Source: DATKQI01 sp035532755
GTDB taxonomy: Bacteria > Pseudomonadota > Alphaproteobacteria > Acetobacterales > Acetobacteraceae
Reading direction: 5' to 3'
Assembly (NCBI GenBank): GCA_035532755.1
Contig: DATKQI010000103.1
Location: 1 to 45,191 of the forward strand
Length of the DNA stretch: 45,191 nucleotides
Both the position numbers and the translations under genes were made by a program. Numbering within the stretch: position 1 is the first letter of the stretch; every line of letters starts with the position of its first letter. Positions 36,943 through 44,654 of this stretch are shown one piece after another. The notes under the pieces are model-generated. The model was given only the letters and a program-made list of their open reading frames with translations, ran no database searches and was not told the DNA's origin.

Positions 36943-37178
36943 CCGCGCCCCCCGGTGGGGCCGGCGGCCGCAACACGCAGTCTGGCCAGTTGCGCGAACG
37001 CGCCTTGCAAACCGCCGCCCTCCTCTTGTTCCAGACCACGCCCGCCCCAGGCGGCCAGGGCATCACCATGCGCCGGACGCCGCCGCCCTGAAGCTCTTGC
37101 CTCAAGCAGTCTCGCACATCTTCCGGCGGGTTGCGAAGCGTCGCTACATCCAATAGCCGGCGTCGGCCGCGTTATCAT
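36939..37178 (-). CDS. Doubtful small ORF directly upstream of vgrG (79 codons)
   Basis: The frame from ATG 37178 ends with a TGA that overlaps the vgrG GTG (GTGA), the same junction type used by tssF/tssG and fdsA/fdhD. The second half (LAAWGGRGLEQEEGGG, AFAQLARLRVAAAG) has plausible composition. The first half has poor GC3 and rare codons, and the neighbouring frame (DVATLRNPPEDVRDCLRQELQGGGVRRMVM) looks more protein-like there. It could be a frameshifted gene remnant, a short coupled leader, or chance. It occupies most of the 293-bp gap between vgrG and the amidohydrolase gene, which would also hold the block 3 promoter. A TAAAAT sequence lies near 37189-37194 on the minus strand without a good -35. 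Confidence 0.25.
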   Translation of the reverse strand: MITRPTPAIGCSDASQPAGRCARLLEARASGRRRPAHGDALAAWGGRGLEQEEGGGLQGAFAQLARLRVAAAGPTGGRG

Positions 37179-37235
37179 CCACCGGCAATTTTACCTTCCG
37201 AAACTCGACTCACCCTTTGGAGCGATTCCTGGCGC

Positions 37236-38057
37236 TCACAGCCCATAGAAGAGAGCAGCCGTCCCACCCATGACCGCCTCCCGCGCCGCAGCGGGAAGGT
37301 TCTCCAGCAGGCTCCGCGTGGCCGCGCGCCAGGCGGCCAAGCCGCCGCCCAGTTCCACCACCGGCCAGTCGCTGCCCCACATCAGCCGCGCCGGGCCGAA
37401 ACATTCCAGCAGATGGGCCACGTAAGGGCGAAGCGTCGCCACCTCCCATCCTGGTGCCGCTTCCGTCACGAGCCCGGACAGCTTGCACATCGCCCCGGTT
37501 TCGCGCGCGATGCGGGCGATGCCATCCGCCCAGGGCTGCCATTGCCCACGCCCGATTTCGGGCTTGGCGCCATGGTCGATCACGATCGGCAAATCCGGAT
37601 GCCGTGCCGCAAGATCCAGGATGGAGGGCAGATGCGCCGGTCGCACCAGCGCATCGAACCGCAACCCATGCGCTACCATCGCCTTCAATGCCGGCTGCAC
37701 CGAAGGGTGCAGAATCCACTCAGCGTCCGGCAGGTCGTGCAGCATCGGCCGCAGCCCCTTCAGCAGCACCTCCCCGGCCAGCGCCGCCACCCGCGCGGGG
37801 GCATCCGCCGCGGCCAGATCGGTCCAGCCGACCACGCCGCGCACCAGCCCGGACGAACCGCGCGCGGCATCCAGCAGGAACCGCGTCTCCGCCTCGGTCG
37901 CCGCCGCCTGCACCAGCACGGTCGCTTCGACCCCGTCCAGCAGCGGCCGCAGGTCGTCAAGCCCATAGTCCCGATGGATCGGCAGGCCGGGCGTCATCCA
38001 ATGGTAGTCGCCGCGCGCGATCTGCCAGATGTGATGGTGCGAATCGACGCGCATCAT
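37236..38057 (-). CDS. Amidohydrolase family 2 protein, probable sugar-lactone hydrolase
   Basis: The start is ATG 38057, overlapping the upstream reductase stop (ATGA), giving 273 residues. Metal-binding features of COG3618-type amidohydrolases are visible: VDSHHHIWQ near the N-terminus, the FDALVRPAHLPSI and PIVIDHGAKPE segments, and the terminal MWGSDWPV aspartate. This subgroup includes L-fuconolactonase and L-rhamnonolactonase, which open sugar lactones. The coupled aldo/keto reductase could supply such a lactone by oxidising an aldose. Substrate assignment is inference only. It ends the metabolic operon next to the T6SS. Confidence 0.85.
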   Translation of the reverse strand: MMRVDSHHHIWQIARGDYHWMTPGLPIHRDYGLDDLRPLLDGVEATVLVQAAATEAETRFLLDAARGSSGLVRGVVGWTDLAAADAPARVAALAGEVLLKGLRPMLHDLPDAEWILHPSVQPALKAMVAHGLRFDALVRPAHLPSILDLAARHPDLPIVIDHGAKPEIGRGQWQPWADGIARIARETGAMCKLSGLVTEAAPGWEVATLRPYVAHLLECFGPARLMWGSDWPVVELGGGLAAWRAATRSLLENLPAAAREAVMGGTAALFYGL

Positions 38058-39031
38058 CCCGGTACCGGCGCCTGCTCCGGGATCAGCCCCTCCCGCCGCA
38101 GGTCCGCCCACAGATCCCCCGGAATGGCCACGCCCATCATCGCCACGTTCTCGCGCACTTCGGCAGCACGGCGGGCGCCGGCGATCACGCTCGCCACCAC
38201 CGGATGGGCGGCGCAGAACTGCAAGGCGACGGCCTTCATCTGTACGCCATGCCGGGCACAGACCGCGCCGATCCGCAGCACTCGCGCCGCCATCTCCGCC
38301 GGCGCCGCCTCGTAATCGAAGGTCGTTCCCCCCGCCAGCAGGCCGGAATTATACGGTCCGCCCACCACCACGGACACTCCGCGGGCCGCACATGCCGGAA
38401 ACAAGGCCGCAAGCGCCGTATGCACCAGCAGCGTATAGCGGCCGGCAACCAGGAACACGTCCGGATCCGCCCGCTCCAGTGCCATCAGGCAAGGCTCGAT
38501 CCGGTTCACCCCAAGGCCCCAGGCGCGGATGAGCCCCTGCTCCCGCGCCTCCGTCAACGCCTTCGCCGCCCCGGCCATGGCGGCATCGAACATCTCCGTC
38601 CACGCTTGGCCGTGAGTGTCCTCCGCGCAGTCATGGATGAAGGCGATGTCGATCCGCGGCAACCCCAGCCGTTGCAAACTGTCTTCCAGGGACCGCCACG
38701 TTGCAGCGGCCGAATAGTCGAACACCACCTCGAACGGCAGGCCCCCGACGAAGGCGTTCCGCGTCTCCGCCACCCCCGCAGCCGGCTTGAGCAACCGCCC
38801 GACCTTGGTTGACAACGTGAAAGACCCGACCGGCCGCCCCCGCAGCGCATCGCCCATCCGCCGCTCGGACAGGCCGAAGCCGTAGAACGGCGCGGTATCG
38901 AAATAGCGGATGCCGCTGTCCCACGCGGCTTGCAGGCTCTCCGCCGCAGCCGGTTCCGGCACGCGTTCGAACAGATTGCCCAGCGGGGCGCCGCCGCAAC
39001 CCAGACCGCCCGGCGGCCGGAAGCGCGTCAC
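38054..39031 (-). CDS. Aldo/keto reductase, aldose dehydrogenase-like
   Basis: The 325-residue protein (GTG start at 39031) has the aldo/keto reductase tetrad D45 (FDTAPFYG), Y50, K76 (LSTKVGRL) and H133 (IAFIHD). A TIM-barrel layout and a C-terminal NADP(H)-binding segment (ASVIAGARRAAEVRENVAMM) are also visible. The GGAPLGNLF N-terminus is typical of D-threo-aldose 1-dehydrogenase and pyridoxal 4-dehydrogenase relatives, which oxidise L-fucose or similar sugars to lactones. Coupling to a lactonase-like amidohydrolase by an ATGA overlap favours a sugar-to-lactone-to-acid route. Confidence 0.87.
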   Translation of the reverse strand: MTRFRPPGGLGCGGAPLGNLFERVPEPAAAESLQAAWDSGIRYFDTAPFYGFGLSERRMGDALRGRPVGSFTLSTKVGRLLKPAAGVAETRNAFVGGLPFEVVFDYSAAATWRSLEDSLQRLGLPRIDIAFIHDCAEDTHGQAWTEMFDAAMAGAAKALTEAREQGLIRAWGLGVNRIEPCLMALERADPDVFLVAGRYTLLVHTALAALFPACAARGVSVVVGGPYNSGLLAGGTTFDYEAAPAEMAARVLRIGAVCARHGVQMKAVALQFCAAHPVVASVIAGARRAAEVRENVAMMGVAIPGDLWADLRREGLIPEQAPVPG

Positions 39032-39075
39032 AGGCCGAACCCGCGCGCCGACAGCATCACGCCCTGCCCGTTCAT
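39028..39075 (-). CDS. Possible 15-residue leader ORF coupled to the reductase gene
   Basis: ATG 39075 is preceded by GGGAGAGGCAGG, a much better ribosome site than any other near the reductase gene. The frame (MNGQGVMLSARGFGL) ends in TGA overlapping the reductase GTG (GTGA). It may be a translational coupling leader or the remnant of a deleted gene. No homology is claimed. Upstream, 39094-39127 can fold into a GC-rich hairpin (GAGCC/GGCTC with GCGCGG/CCGCGC) without a T run. Confidence 0.3.
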   Translation of the reverse strand: MNGQGVMLSARGFGL

Positions 39076-39140
39076 CCTGCCTCTCCCGATGATGCGCGGA
39101 GCCTAATCTGGCGGCTCGGCCCCGCGCAACCCGGGCAGGT

Positions 39141-39272
39141 TCAGCCGTGGAACAGTTTCAACGCGTTGCCCAATGTTTGCAGCACCCCCCACAGCAGCGG
39201 AATGCCCACGAACGCCCAGGCCAGCGCGAGCTTCAGCCCGCCGCCTGCATCCTCTTCACGAAAACCAGACAT
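39141..39272 (-). CDS. Small membrane subunit accompanying the OxlT-like MFS transporter (43 aa)
   Basis: The frame MSGFREEDAGGG, then KLALAWAFVGIPLLWGVLQTL, then GNALKLFHG encodes one membrane helix with a charged N-terminus. GGGAGGG precedes the ATG at 39272. Peptides of this pattern, sometimes annotated 'MFS transporter small subunit', regularly follow oxalate/formate-type MFS genes; this is from memory. It lies 16 nt after the transporter stop, so cotranslation and a stabilising or modulating role are likely. Confidence 0.75.
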   Translation of the reverse strand: MSGFREEDAGGGLKLALAWAFVGIPLLWGVLQTLGNALKLFHG

Positions 39273-39288
39273 GATCCGCCCTCCCTGT

Positions 39289-40653
39289 TCAGGCCTGCGC
39301 TTCTTCCAGGCTCATGTGATGCCGGTCGTCCACAGCCCGCATGAACACGTTGCACACCACGCCCAGCAGCAGCAGCCCGGCCATGATGTACATCGTCACG
39401 GTATAGGCATCGGCCTTCGGCACGCCGTGGCCGATCTGATAGGCACGGATGTAGTTCACCAGCACCGGCCCCAGTACGCCCGCGGCCGACCATGCGGTGA
39501 GGATGCGGCCATGGATCGCGCCCACGTAGCGGGTCCCGAACACATCCTTCAGATAGGCCGGTATGGTGGAGAAGCCGCCGCCATACATGCTCAGGATCAC
39601 CCCGTAGCACAGCACGAACAGCGCGACCGAGCCGACCGCCGCCGTGCTCGGCACCACCGCGTACAGCACGATGCCGAGCCCGAGAAAGACGAAATACGTG
39701 TTGCGCCGGCCGATATAATCGGACACCGAAGCCCAGACGAACCGCCCCCCCATGTTGAACAGGCTGAGCACGCCCACGAACCCCGCCGCCGCCACCGCGC
39801 TTACCCGGCCATGGAACATTTCCTGGATCATCGCCGAAGCCTGGCCGAGCACGCCGATGCCGGCCGTCACGTTCAGCCACAGGATGGCCCAGAGCAGATA
39901 GAATTGCGGTGTGCGAACCGCCTGGTCCGCATGCACCGTCGCGGTCGTGATCAGCTTGGTCGATTGCACGGGTGCGACGAACCCCGCAGGCGCCCAGCCA
40001 GGTGCGGGCACTCGCACGATCGCCGCCCCCACGAGCATGAACAGCAGATACACGATGCCCAGGACGACGAAAGTCTGCGCCACGCCGACATGCGTGGGTG
40101 TGGAGAATGCGTGCATCAGCCGAACAGACAGCGGCGCGGCGATCATCGCCCCCCCGCCGAAGCCCATGATCGCCATGCCGGTCGCCATGCCAGGCCTGTC
40201 CGGGAACCAGGTGATCAGCGTCTTCACTGGCGAGATGTAGCCGATGCCGAGCCCGCACCCGCCCAGCACGCCGTAGCCGAGATAGACCAGCCAGAGCTGG
40301 TGCAGCGATACGCCGATCGCCGCCACGATGAAGCCGCCGCCGAAGCACACCGCCGCAGTCGCCATCGCCCGCCGCGGCCCCACCCGGTCGAGCCACGTGC
40401 CCGTGAATGCCGCCGACAGGCCCAGGAACACGATGGCGATGCTGAAGATCCAGCCGAGCTGCGTCAGCTTCCAGTCGCCCGGCGCGGATTTCGTGATGCC
40501 GAGCAGCCGCGTCATCGGCAGGTTGAACACGCTGAACGCATAGGCCTGGCCGATGCTCAGATGCACCGCCAGAGCCGCCGGCGGGACGATCCACCGGTTG
40601 AAGCGCGGGCCCGCAACCGTGTGGTCCCTGTCCAGAATCGATAGAACGCCCAT
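39289..40653 (-). CDS. OxlT-like MFS transporter, probable oxalate/formate antiporter
   Basis: The 454-residue protein has twelve predicted membrane spans. MFS signatures are visible: FTGTWLDRVGPRRAM in the 2-3 loop, GYISPVKTLITWFPDRPGMATGMAIMGFGGGAMI, and VSDYIGRRNTYFVFLGLG in the second half. The AYAFSVFNLPMTRLLG start and the LYAVVPS and MYGGGFSTIPAYLKDVFGTRYVGAIHGRILTAWSAAG segments are typical of the oxalate:formate antiporter family. The adjacent formate dehydrogenase operon supports a C1/C2-acid substrate. GGGGGA lies 8 nt before the ATG. A tiny companion subunit gene follows. Confidence 0.88.
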   Translation of the reverse strand: MGVLSILDRDHTVAGPRFNRWIVPPAALAVHLSIGQAYAFSVFNLPMTRLLGITKSAPGDWKLTQLGWIFSIAIVFLGLSAAFTGTWLDRVGPRRAMATAAVCFGGGFIVAAIGVSLHQLWLVYLGYGVLGGCGLGIGYISPVKTLITWFPDRPGMATGMAIMGFGGGAMIAAPLSVRLMHAFSTPTHVGVAQTFVVLGIVYLLFMLVGAAIVRVPAPGWAPAGFVAPVQSTKLITTATVHADQAVRTPQFYLLWAILWLNVTAGIGVLGQASAMIQEMFHGRVSAVAAAGFVGVLSLFNMGGRFVWASVSDYIGRRNTYFVFLGLGIVLYAVVPSTAAVGSVALFVLCYGVILSMYGGGFSTIPAYLKDVFGTRYVGAIHGRILTAWSAAGVLGPVLVNYIRAYQIGHGVPKADAYTVTMYIMAGLLLLGVVCNVFMRAVDDRHHMSLEEAQA

Positions 40654-40673
40654 GTCTCGTTTCCCCCGTTCAC

Positions 40674-40690
40674 GGCCCTTTTACCGGGCC
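40674..40690 (-). terminator. Weak hairpin between fdsD and the transporter gene
   Basis: GGCCC and GGGCC flank a 7-nt A/T-rich loop. The stem is short and no clear T run follows, so partial termination or processing is the most that can be suggested. The surrounding gap 40654-40738 holds no gene. Confidence 0.25.
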
Positions 40691-40738
40691 TTGTGCTTTG
40701 GTCAGCGCTCCGGCAGCCCGCAGGCGCGGATGGTCGCT

Positions 40739-40963
40739 TCAGGCATCCGCCTCCGCCTTCACCGGCGGCAGCATGGCGATCGCGGCACGCGGCGCCGAAT
40801 CGAGCCCGGCGCCGCCCGCCGCCAGATGGGCAATGATAGCCGCCCGCATGCGCGGGTCCCAGAATTTCCTGATATGGGTGGCGATCTGTTCGGCCGCATG
40901 GTCCTGGGCCGCAAAGAACAGGCCGATCTGGTTGGCCATGTAAACCAGCTTGTCAGGCGACAT
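40739..40963 (-). CDS. fdsD: Formate dehydrogenase delta subunit FdsD
   Basis: The 74-residue protein matches the small FdsD family: KLVYMANQIGLFFAAQDHAAEQIATHIRKFWDPRMRAAIIAHLAAGGAGLDSAPRAAIAML. It is needed for assembly or stability of soluble NAD-dependent molybdenum formate dehydrogenases. It overlaps the fdhD end by 11 nt, consistent with an fdsGBACD operon. Confidence 0.9.
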   Translation of the reverse strand: MSPDKLVYMANQIGLFFAAQDHAAEQIATHIRKFWDPRMRAAIIAHLAAGGAGLDSAPRAAIAMLPPVKAEADA

Positions 40964-41804
40964 CGTGGGCCCTCGTCATGATGATCCGTTCCGGATGGGT
41001 GAACACTTCGAACCCGTCGCCGCGCGCCACGGCCACCAGGGTGATCCCGGCGGCGGCGGCGGTGCGGAGGGCAAGCCCGGTGGGCGCCGACACGGCGGCC
41101 AGGATCTGTGCGCCGATCCGTGCTGTCTTCTGCACCATTTCCACCGAGACACGGCTGGTCAGCACCACCATCCCGGCCGCACCGTCGATCCCTTGCCGGG
41201 CCAGCGCGCCCGCGAGCTTGTCGAGCGCATTATGCCGCCCCACGTCCTCGCGCAGCGCCGCCATGCCCGCTCCCGGCAGCCATAGCCCCGCCGCATGCAC
41301 CGCATGTGTCTGCCGGTTCAGGGCCTGCCCCTGCGACAAGGCCGTTATCGCCGCCACCACCGCCTTCGCCGGCAGGCGTGCACCCTGCCCCACCGCCGGC
41401 ACCGGCCGCATCGCCTGCGCGAGGCTCTCGATGCCGCACAACCCGCAACCGACCGGCCCGGCCATGCGCCGCCGCCGCTCGGCATAACCCCGCCCGCATC
41501 CGGCCGCGAGATCCATGCGCAGATCGATCCCGAGGTCCGATGGCTCGATCATGATCCGCTCGATCTGCCCGGTGTGCTCCACCACGCCTTCGCCAAGGCT
41601 GAAGCCAACGGCGAAATCCTCCAGATCCGCCGGGCTCGCCATCATCACGGCGTGGGTGACACGGTCGTAGGTGATGGCGATCGCGGTTTCCTCGGCCACC
41701 GCACGCGCGCAGGTTGCAGCCGCTCCGTCCCGCCACGCGATGCCGATGCGCTGCTCCACCGCAGCCGGAACAGCGGGCGTGCCGTTGCTGACGGCGTGCC
41801 TCAC
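40953..41804 (-). CDS. fdhD: Formate dehydrogenase accessory sulfurtransferase FdhD (FdsC)
   Basis: GTG 41804 overlaps the fdsA stop (GTGA), giving 283 residues (VRHAVSNGTPAVPAAVEQRI); the longer frame to 42494 is inside fdsA. Family features are EETAIAITYDRVTHAVMMASPADLEDFAVGFSLGEGVV, the CxxC of GCGLCGIESL and AALREDVGRHNALDKLAGAL. SRVSVEMVQKTARIGAQILAAVSAPTGLAL is also present. FdhD delivers sulfur to the molybdenum cofactor of formate dehydrogenase. Its position between fdsA and fdsD matches FdsC of Cupriavidus and Rhodobacter. Confidence 0.94.
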   Translation of the reverse strand: MRHAVSNGTPAVPAAVEQRIGIAWRDGAAATCARAVAEETAIAITYDRVTHAVMMASPADLEDFAVGFSLGEGVVEHTGQIERIMIEPSDLGIDLRMDLAAGCGRGYAERRRRMAGPVGCGLCGIESLAQAMRPVPAVGQGARLPAKAVVAAITALSQGQALNRQTHAVHAAGLWLPGAGMAALREDVGRHNALDKLAGALARQGIDGAAGMVVLTSRVSVEMVQKTARIGAQILAAVSAPTGLALRTAAAAGITLVAVARGDGFEVFTHPERIIMTRAHDVA

Positions 41805-44641
41805 TCGGCGGCCTGCACCTCTATCCGCCGTGTCCGCTCGCTCAGGTCCTGGTATTTCACCTGCCATTCGCTCGGTCCGTTCGAGGGCGAGACCTGCACC
41901 GCCGTCACCTTGTATTCGGGGCAGTTCGTCGCCCAGTCCGAATAATCCGTCGTCACCACGTTGGCCTGGGTCTCGGGGTGGTGGAAGGTCGTGTACACCA
42001 CGCCCGGCGCCACCCGTTCGGTAATCAGCGCGCGCAGGCTGGTCGCACCGGACCGGCTCTCCACCCGCACCCAGTCGCCGTCGCGGATGCCGCGATTTTC
42101 GGCGTCGTGCGGATGGATCTCCAGCCGGTCTTCCGGGTGCCACACCGTGTTCTCGGTGCGCCGCGTCTGCGCGCCGACATTGTATTGCGACAGGATGCGC
42201 CCGGTCGTCAGCAGCAGCGGGAAGCGCGGCCCGCTGCGTTCGTCGGTGGCGACGTACTCGGTCACGATGAACCGGCCCTGCCCGCGCACGAAGGCGCCGA
42301 TATGCATCACCGGCGTGCCTTCGGGCGCCGCCTCGTTGCACGGCCACTGCACCGAGCCGACCTCGTCGAGCTTGCGGAACGACACGCCGGAGAACGTCGG
42401 CGTCAGCGCCGCGATCTCGTCCATGATCTCCGACGGATGGGCATAGTTCATCTCCATCCCCATCGCCTGCGCGATCAGTTGCGTCGCCTCCCAATCGGCA
42501 TAGCGGGCGCGCGGGCTGATCACCTTGCGCACCAGTTGGATGCGCCGCTCGGCATTGGTGAACGTGCCGTCCTTCTCCAGGAAGCTCGAACCCGGCAGGA
42601 ACACATGGGCGAAATTCGCCGTTTCGTTCAAAAACAGGTCATGCACGACGATGCATTCCATCGCCGCCAGCCCCGCCGTCACGTGCCTGGTGTCCGGATC
42701 GGACTGCACGATGTCCTCGCCCTGGACATACAGCCCCTTGAAGCTGCCATCCACCGCCGCGTCGAACATGTTGGGAATGCGCAGCCCCGGCTCCGGGTCC
42801 AGATGCACGCCCCACAGATTCTCGAACATCGTTCGCGTCGCGTCGTCCGAGATGTGGCGATAGCCGGTCAGCTCATGCGGGAAGCTGCCCATGTCGCAGG
42901 AGCCCTGCACGTTGTTCTGCCCGCGCAGCGGGTTCACCCCCACGCCCGGCCGGCCGATGTTGCCGGTCGCCATCGCGAGGTTGGCGATCGCGATCACCGT
43001 GGTGCTGCCCTGGCTGTGCTCCGTCACGCCCAAGCCGTAGTAGATCGCCGCATTCCCTCCGGTCGCGTACAGCCGGGCCGCCGCACGGACATCCTCAGCC
43101 GGTACGCCCGTCGCCTTCGCCACCGCCTCGGGGCTGTTGCGCGCCTCCGACACGAACGCCGCCCAATGCTGGAACTCACTCCAGTCGCAGCGCTCGCGCA
43201 CGAACGCCTCATCCACCAGCCCCTCGGTCACCACCACATGCGCAAACGCATTGAGCAACGCCACGTTGGTGCCGGGCCGCAGCGGCAGATGGAACTGCGC
43301 TTCCACATGCGGCATCTTTACCAGATCGATCCGGCGCGGATCGGCCACGATCAGCTTCGCCCCTTCGCGCATCCGCTTCTTCATTCGGGAGGCGAACACC
43401 GGGTGCCCATCCGTCGGGTTCGCCCCGATCACCAGCATCACATCCGTATGCTCGACCGAATCGAAATCCTGCGTGCCGGCCGAAGTGCCGAACGTTGCCC
43501 CCAGCCCGTAGCCGGTCGGCGAGTGGCACACCCGCGCGCAGGTATCGACGTTGTTGTTGTGGAAGCCGGCGCGCACCAGCTTCTGCACCAGATAGGTCTC
43601 CTCGTTGGTGCAGCGCGAGGAGGTGATGCCGCCGATCGAATTGCGCCCATATTTCACCTGGATGCGCTTGAACTCGGAGGCGACATGCCCGATCGCCTCC
43701 TCCCAGCTCACCTCCCGCCACGGATCGGTGGTGCGGGCGCGGACCATCGGGCTCAGGATGCGTTCGCGATGCGTCGCATAGCCCCAGGCGAAGCGGCCCT
43801 TCACGCAGGAATGGCCGTGGTTCGCTTTGCCGTCCTTCCACGGCACCATGCGCACCAGCTCATCGCCGCGCATCTCGGCCTTGAAGCTGCAGCCCACGCC
43901 GCAATAGGCACAGGTCGTCACGACCGAATGCTCAGGCTGGCCTGATGCGATGACGGATTTCTCGATCAGCGTCGCCGTCGGACAGGCCTGCACGCAGGCA
44001 CCGCAGGAGACGCATTCGGAGGCAAGGAAGCTCTCGTCCATCCCTGCCGCCACCTTCGAATCGAAGCCGCGGCCGTCGATGGTCAGCGCGAACGTGCCCT
44101 GCACCTCCTCGCAGGCACGCACGCAGCGGGAGCAGACGATGCATTTTGCCGGATCGAAGGTGAAATACGGGTTGCTCTCGTCCTTGCGCGCCTGCAAATG
44201 GTTCTCGCCGGCAAAGCCATAACGCACGTCGCGCAGCCCCACCGCGCCGGCCATGTCCTGCAGCTCGCAATCGCCGTTGGCGCTGCAGGTCAGGCAGTCG
44301 AGCGGGTGGTCGGAGATATACAGCTCCATCACCCCCCGCCGCAGCTGCTTCAGCCGCGGCGTCTCGGTGCGCACCACCATCCCCTCCGTCACCGGCGTGG
44401 TGCAGGAAGCCGGAGTACCCGCGCGCCCCTCCACCTCCACCAGGCACAGCCGGCACGAGCCGAACGAATCGAGCATGTCCGTCGCGCACAGCTTCGGGAT
44501 CTGCGTGCCCATCTCCATGGCCGCCCGCATGATCGACGTGCCCTCCGGCACCCGGACGCTTTGTCCGTCGATCAAAAGACTCACCATCCGGTCGGAGGCA
44601 ACTGCCGGCGTCCCGTAGTCGAGTTCCTGCACCAATGCCAT
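41801..44641 (-). CDS. fdsA: NAD-dependent formate dehydrogenase alpha subunit FdsA
   Basis: The 946-residue protein oxidises formate to CO2. The N-terminus has a [2Fe-2S] set (C52, C63, C66, C80) and a His/Cys cluster (H112, C116, C119, C125). Two ferredoxin-type [4Fe-4S] motifs follow (C166-C176, C209-C219), then a catalytic-domain cluster (C243, C246, C250 and a later CVKGRF). The metal ligand is a Cys (C372, in DTCARVCHSPTG), not selenocysteine. The bis-MGD-binding regions continue to the C-terminal molydopterin-binding domain (RDGDWVRVESRSG). GGAGAG lies 5 nt before the ATG. It lies 13 nt after fdsB and overlaps fdhD. Confidence 0.95.
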   Translation of the reverse strand: MALVQELDYGTPAVASDRMVSLLIDGQSVRVPEGTSIMRAAMEMGTQIPKLCATDMLDSFGSCRLCLVEVEGRAGTPASCTTPVTEGMVVRTETPRLKQLRRGVMELYISDHPLDCLTCSANGDCELQDMAGAVGLRDVRYGFAGENHLQARKDESNPYFTFDPAKCIVCSRCVRACEEVQGTFALTIDGRGFDSKVAAGMDESFLASECVSCGACVQACPTATLIEKSVIASGQPEHSVVTTCAYCGVGCSFKAEMRGDELVRMVPWKDGKANHGHSCVKGRFAWGYATHRERILSPMVRARTTDPWREVSWEEAIGHVASEFKRIQVKYGRNSIGGITSSRCTNEETYLVQKLVRAGFHNNNVDTCARVCHSPTGYGLGATFGTSAGTQDFDSVEHTDVMLVIGANPTDGHPVFASRMKKRMREGAKLIVADPRRIDLVKMPHVEAQFHLPLRPGTNVALLNAFAHVVVTEGLVDEAFVRERCDWSEFQHWAAFVSEARNSPEAVAKATGVPAEDVRAAARLYATGGNAAIYYGLGVTEHSQGSTTVIAIANLAMATGNIGRPGVGVNPLRGQNNVQGSCDMGSFPHELTGYRHISDDATRTMFENLWGVHLDPEPGLRIPNMFDAAVDGSFKGLYVQGEDIVQSDPDTRHVTAGLAAMECIVVHDLFLNETANFAHVFLPGSSFLEKDGTFTNAERRIQLVRKVISPRARYADWEATQLIAQAMGMEMNYAHPSEIMDEIAALTPTFSGVSFRKLDEVGSVQWPCNEAAPEGTPVMHIGAFVRGQGRFIVTEYVATDERSGPRFPLLLTTGRILSQYNVGAQTRRTENTVWHPEDRLEIHPHDAENRGIRDGDWVRVESRSGATSLRALITERVAPGVVYTTFHHPETQANVVTTDYSDWATNCPEYKVTAVQVSPSNGPSEWQVKYQDLSERTRRIEVQAAE

Positions 44642-44654
44642 TGCGTCTCTCCGC

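Noticed and set aside
37220..37237. GAGCG/CGCTC hairpin at the amidohydrolase stop as a terminator
   Set aside because: The stem is five bp, overlaps the stop codon and lacks a T run.
41978..43945. Plus-strand 655-codon open frame opposite fdsA
   Set aside because: Shadow of a gene with complete metal-binding motifs; His/Arg-rich without homology.
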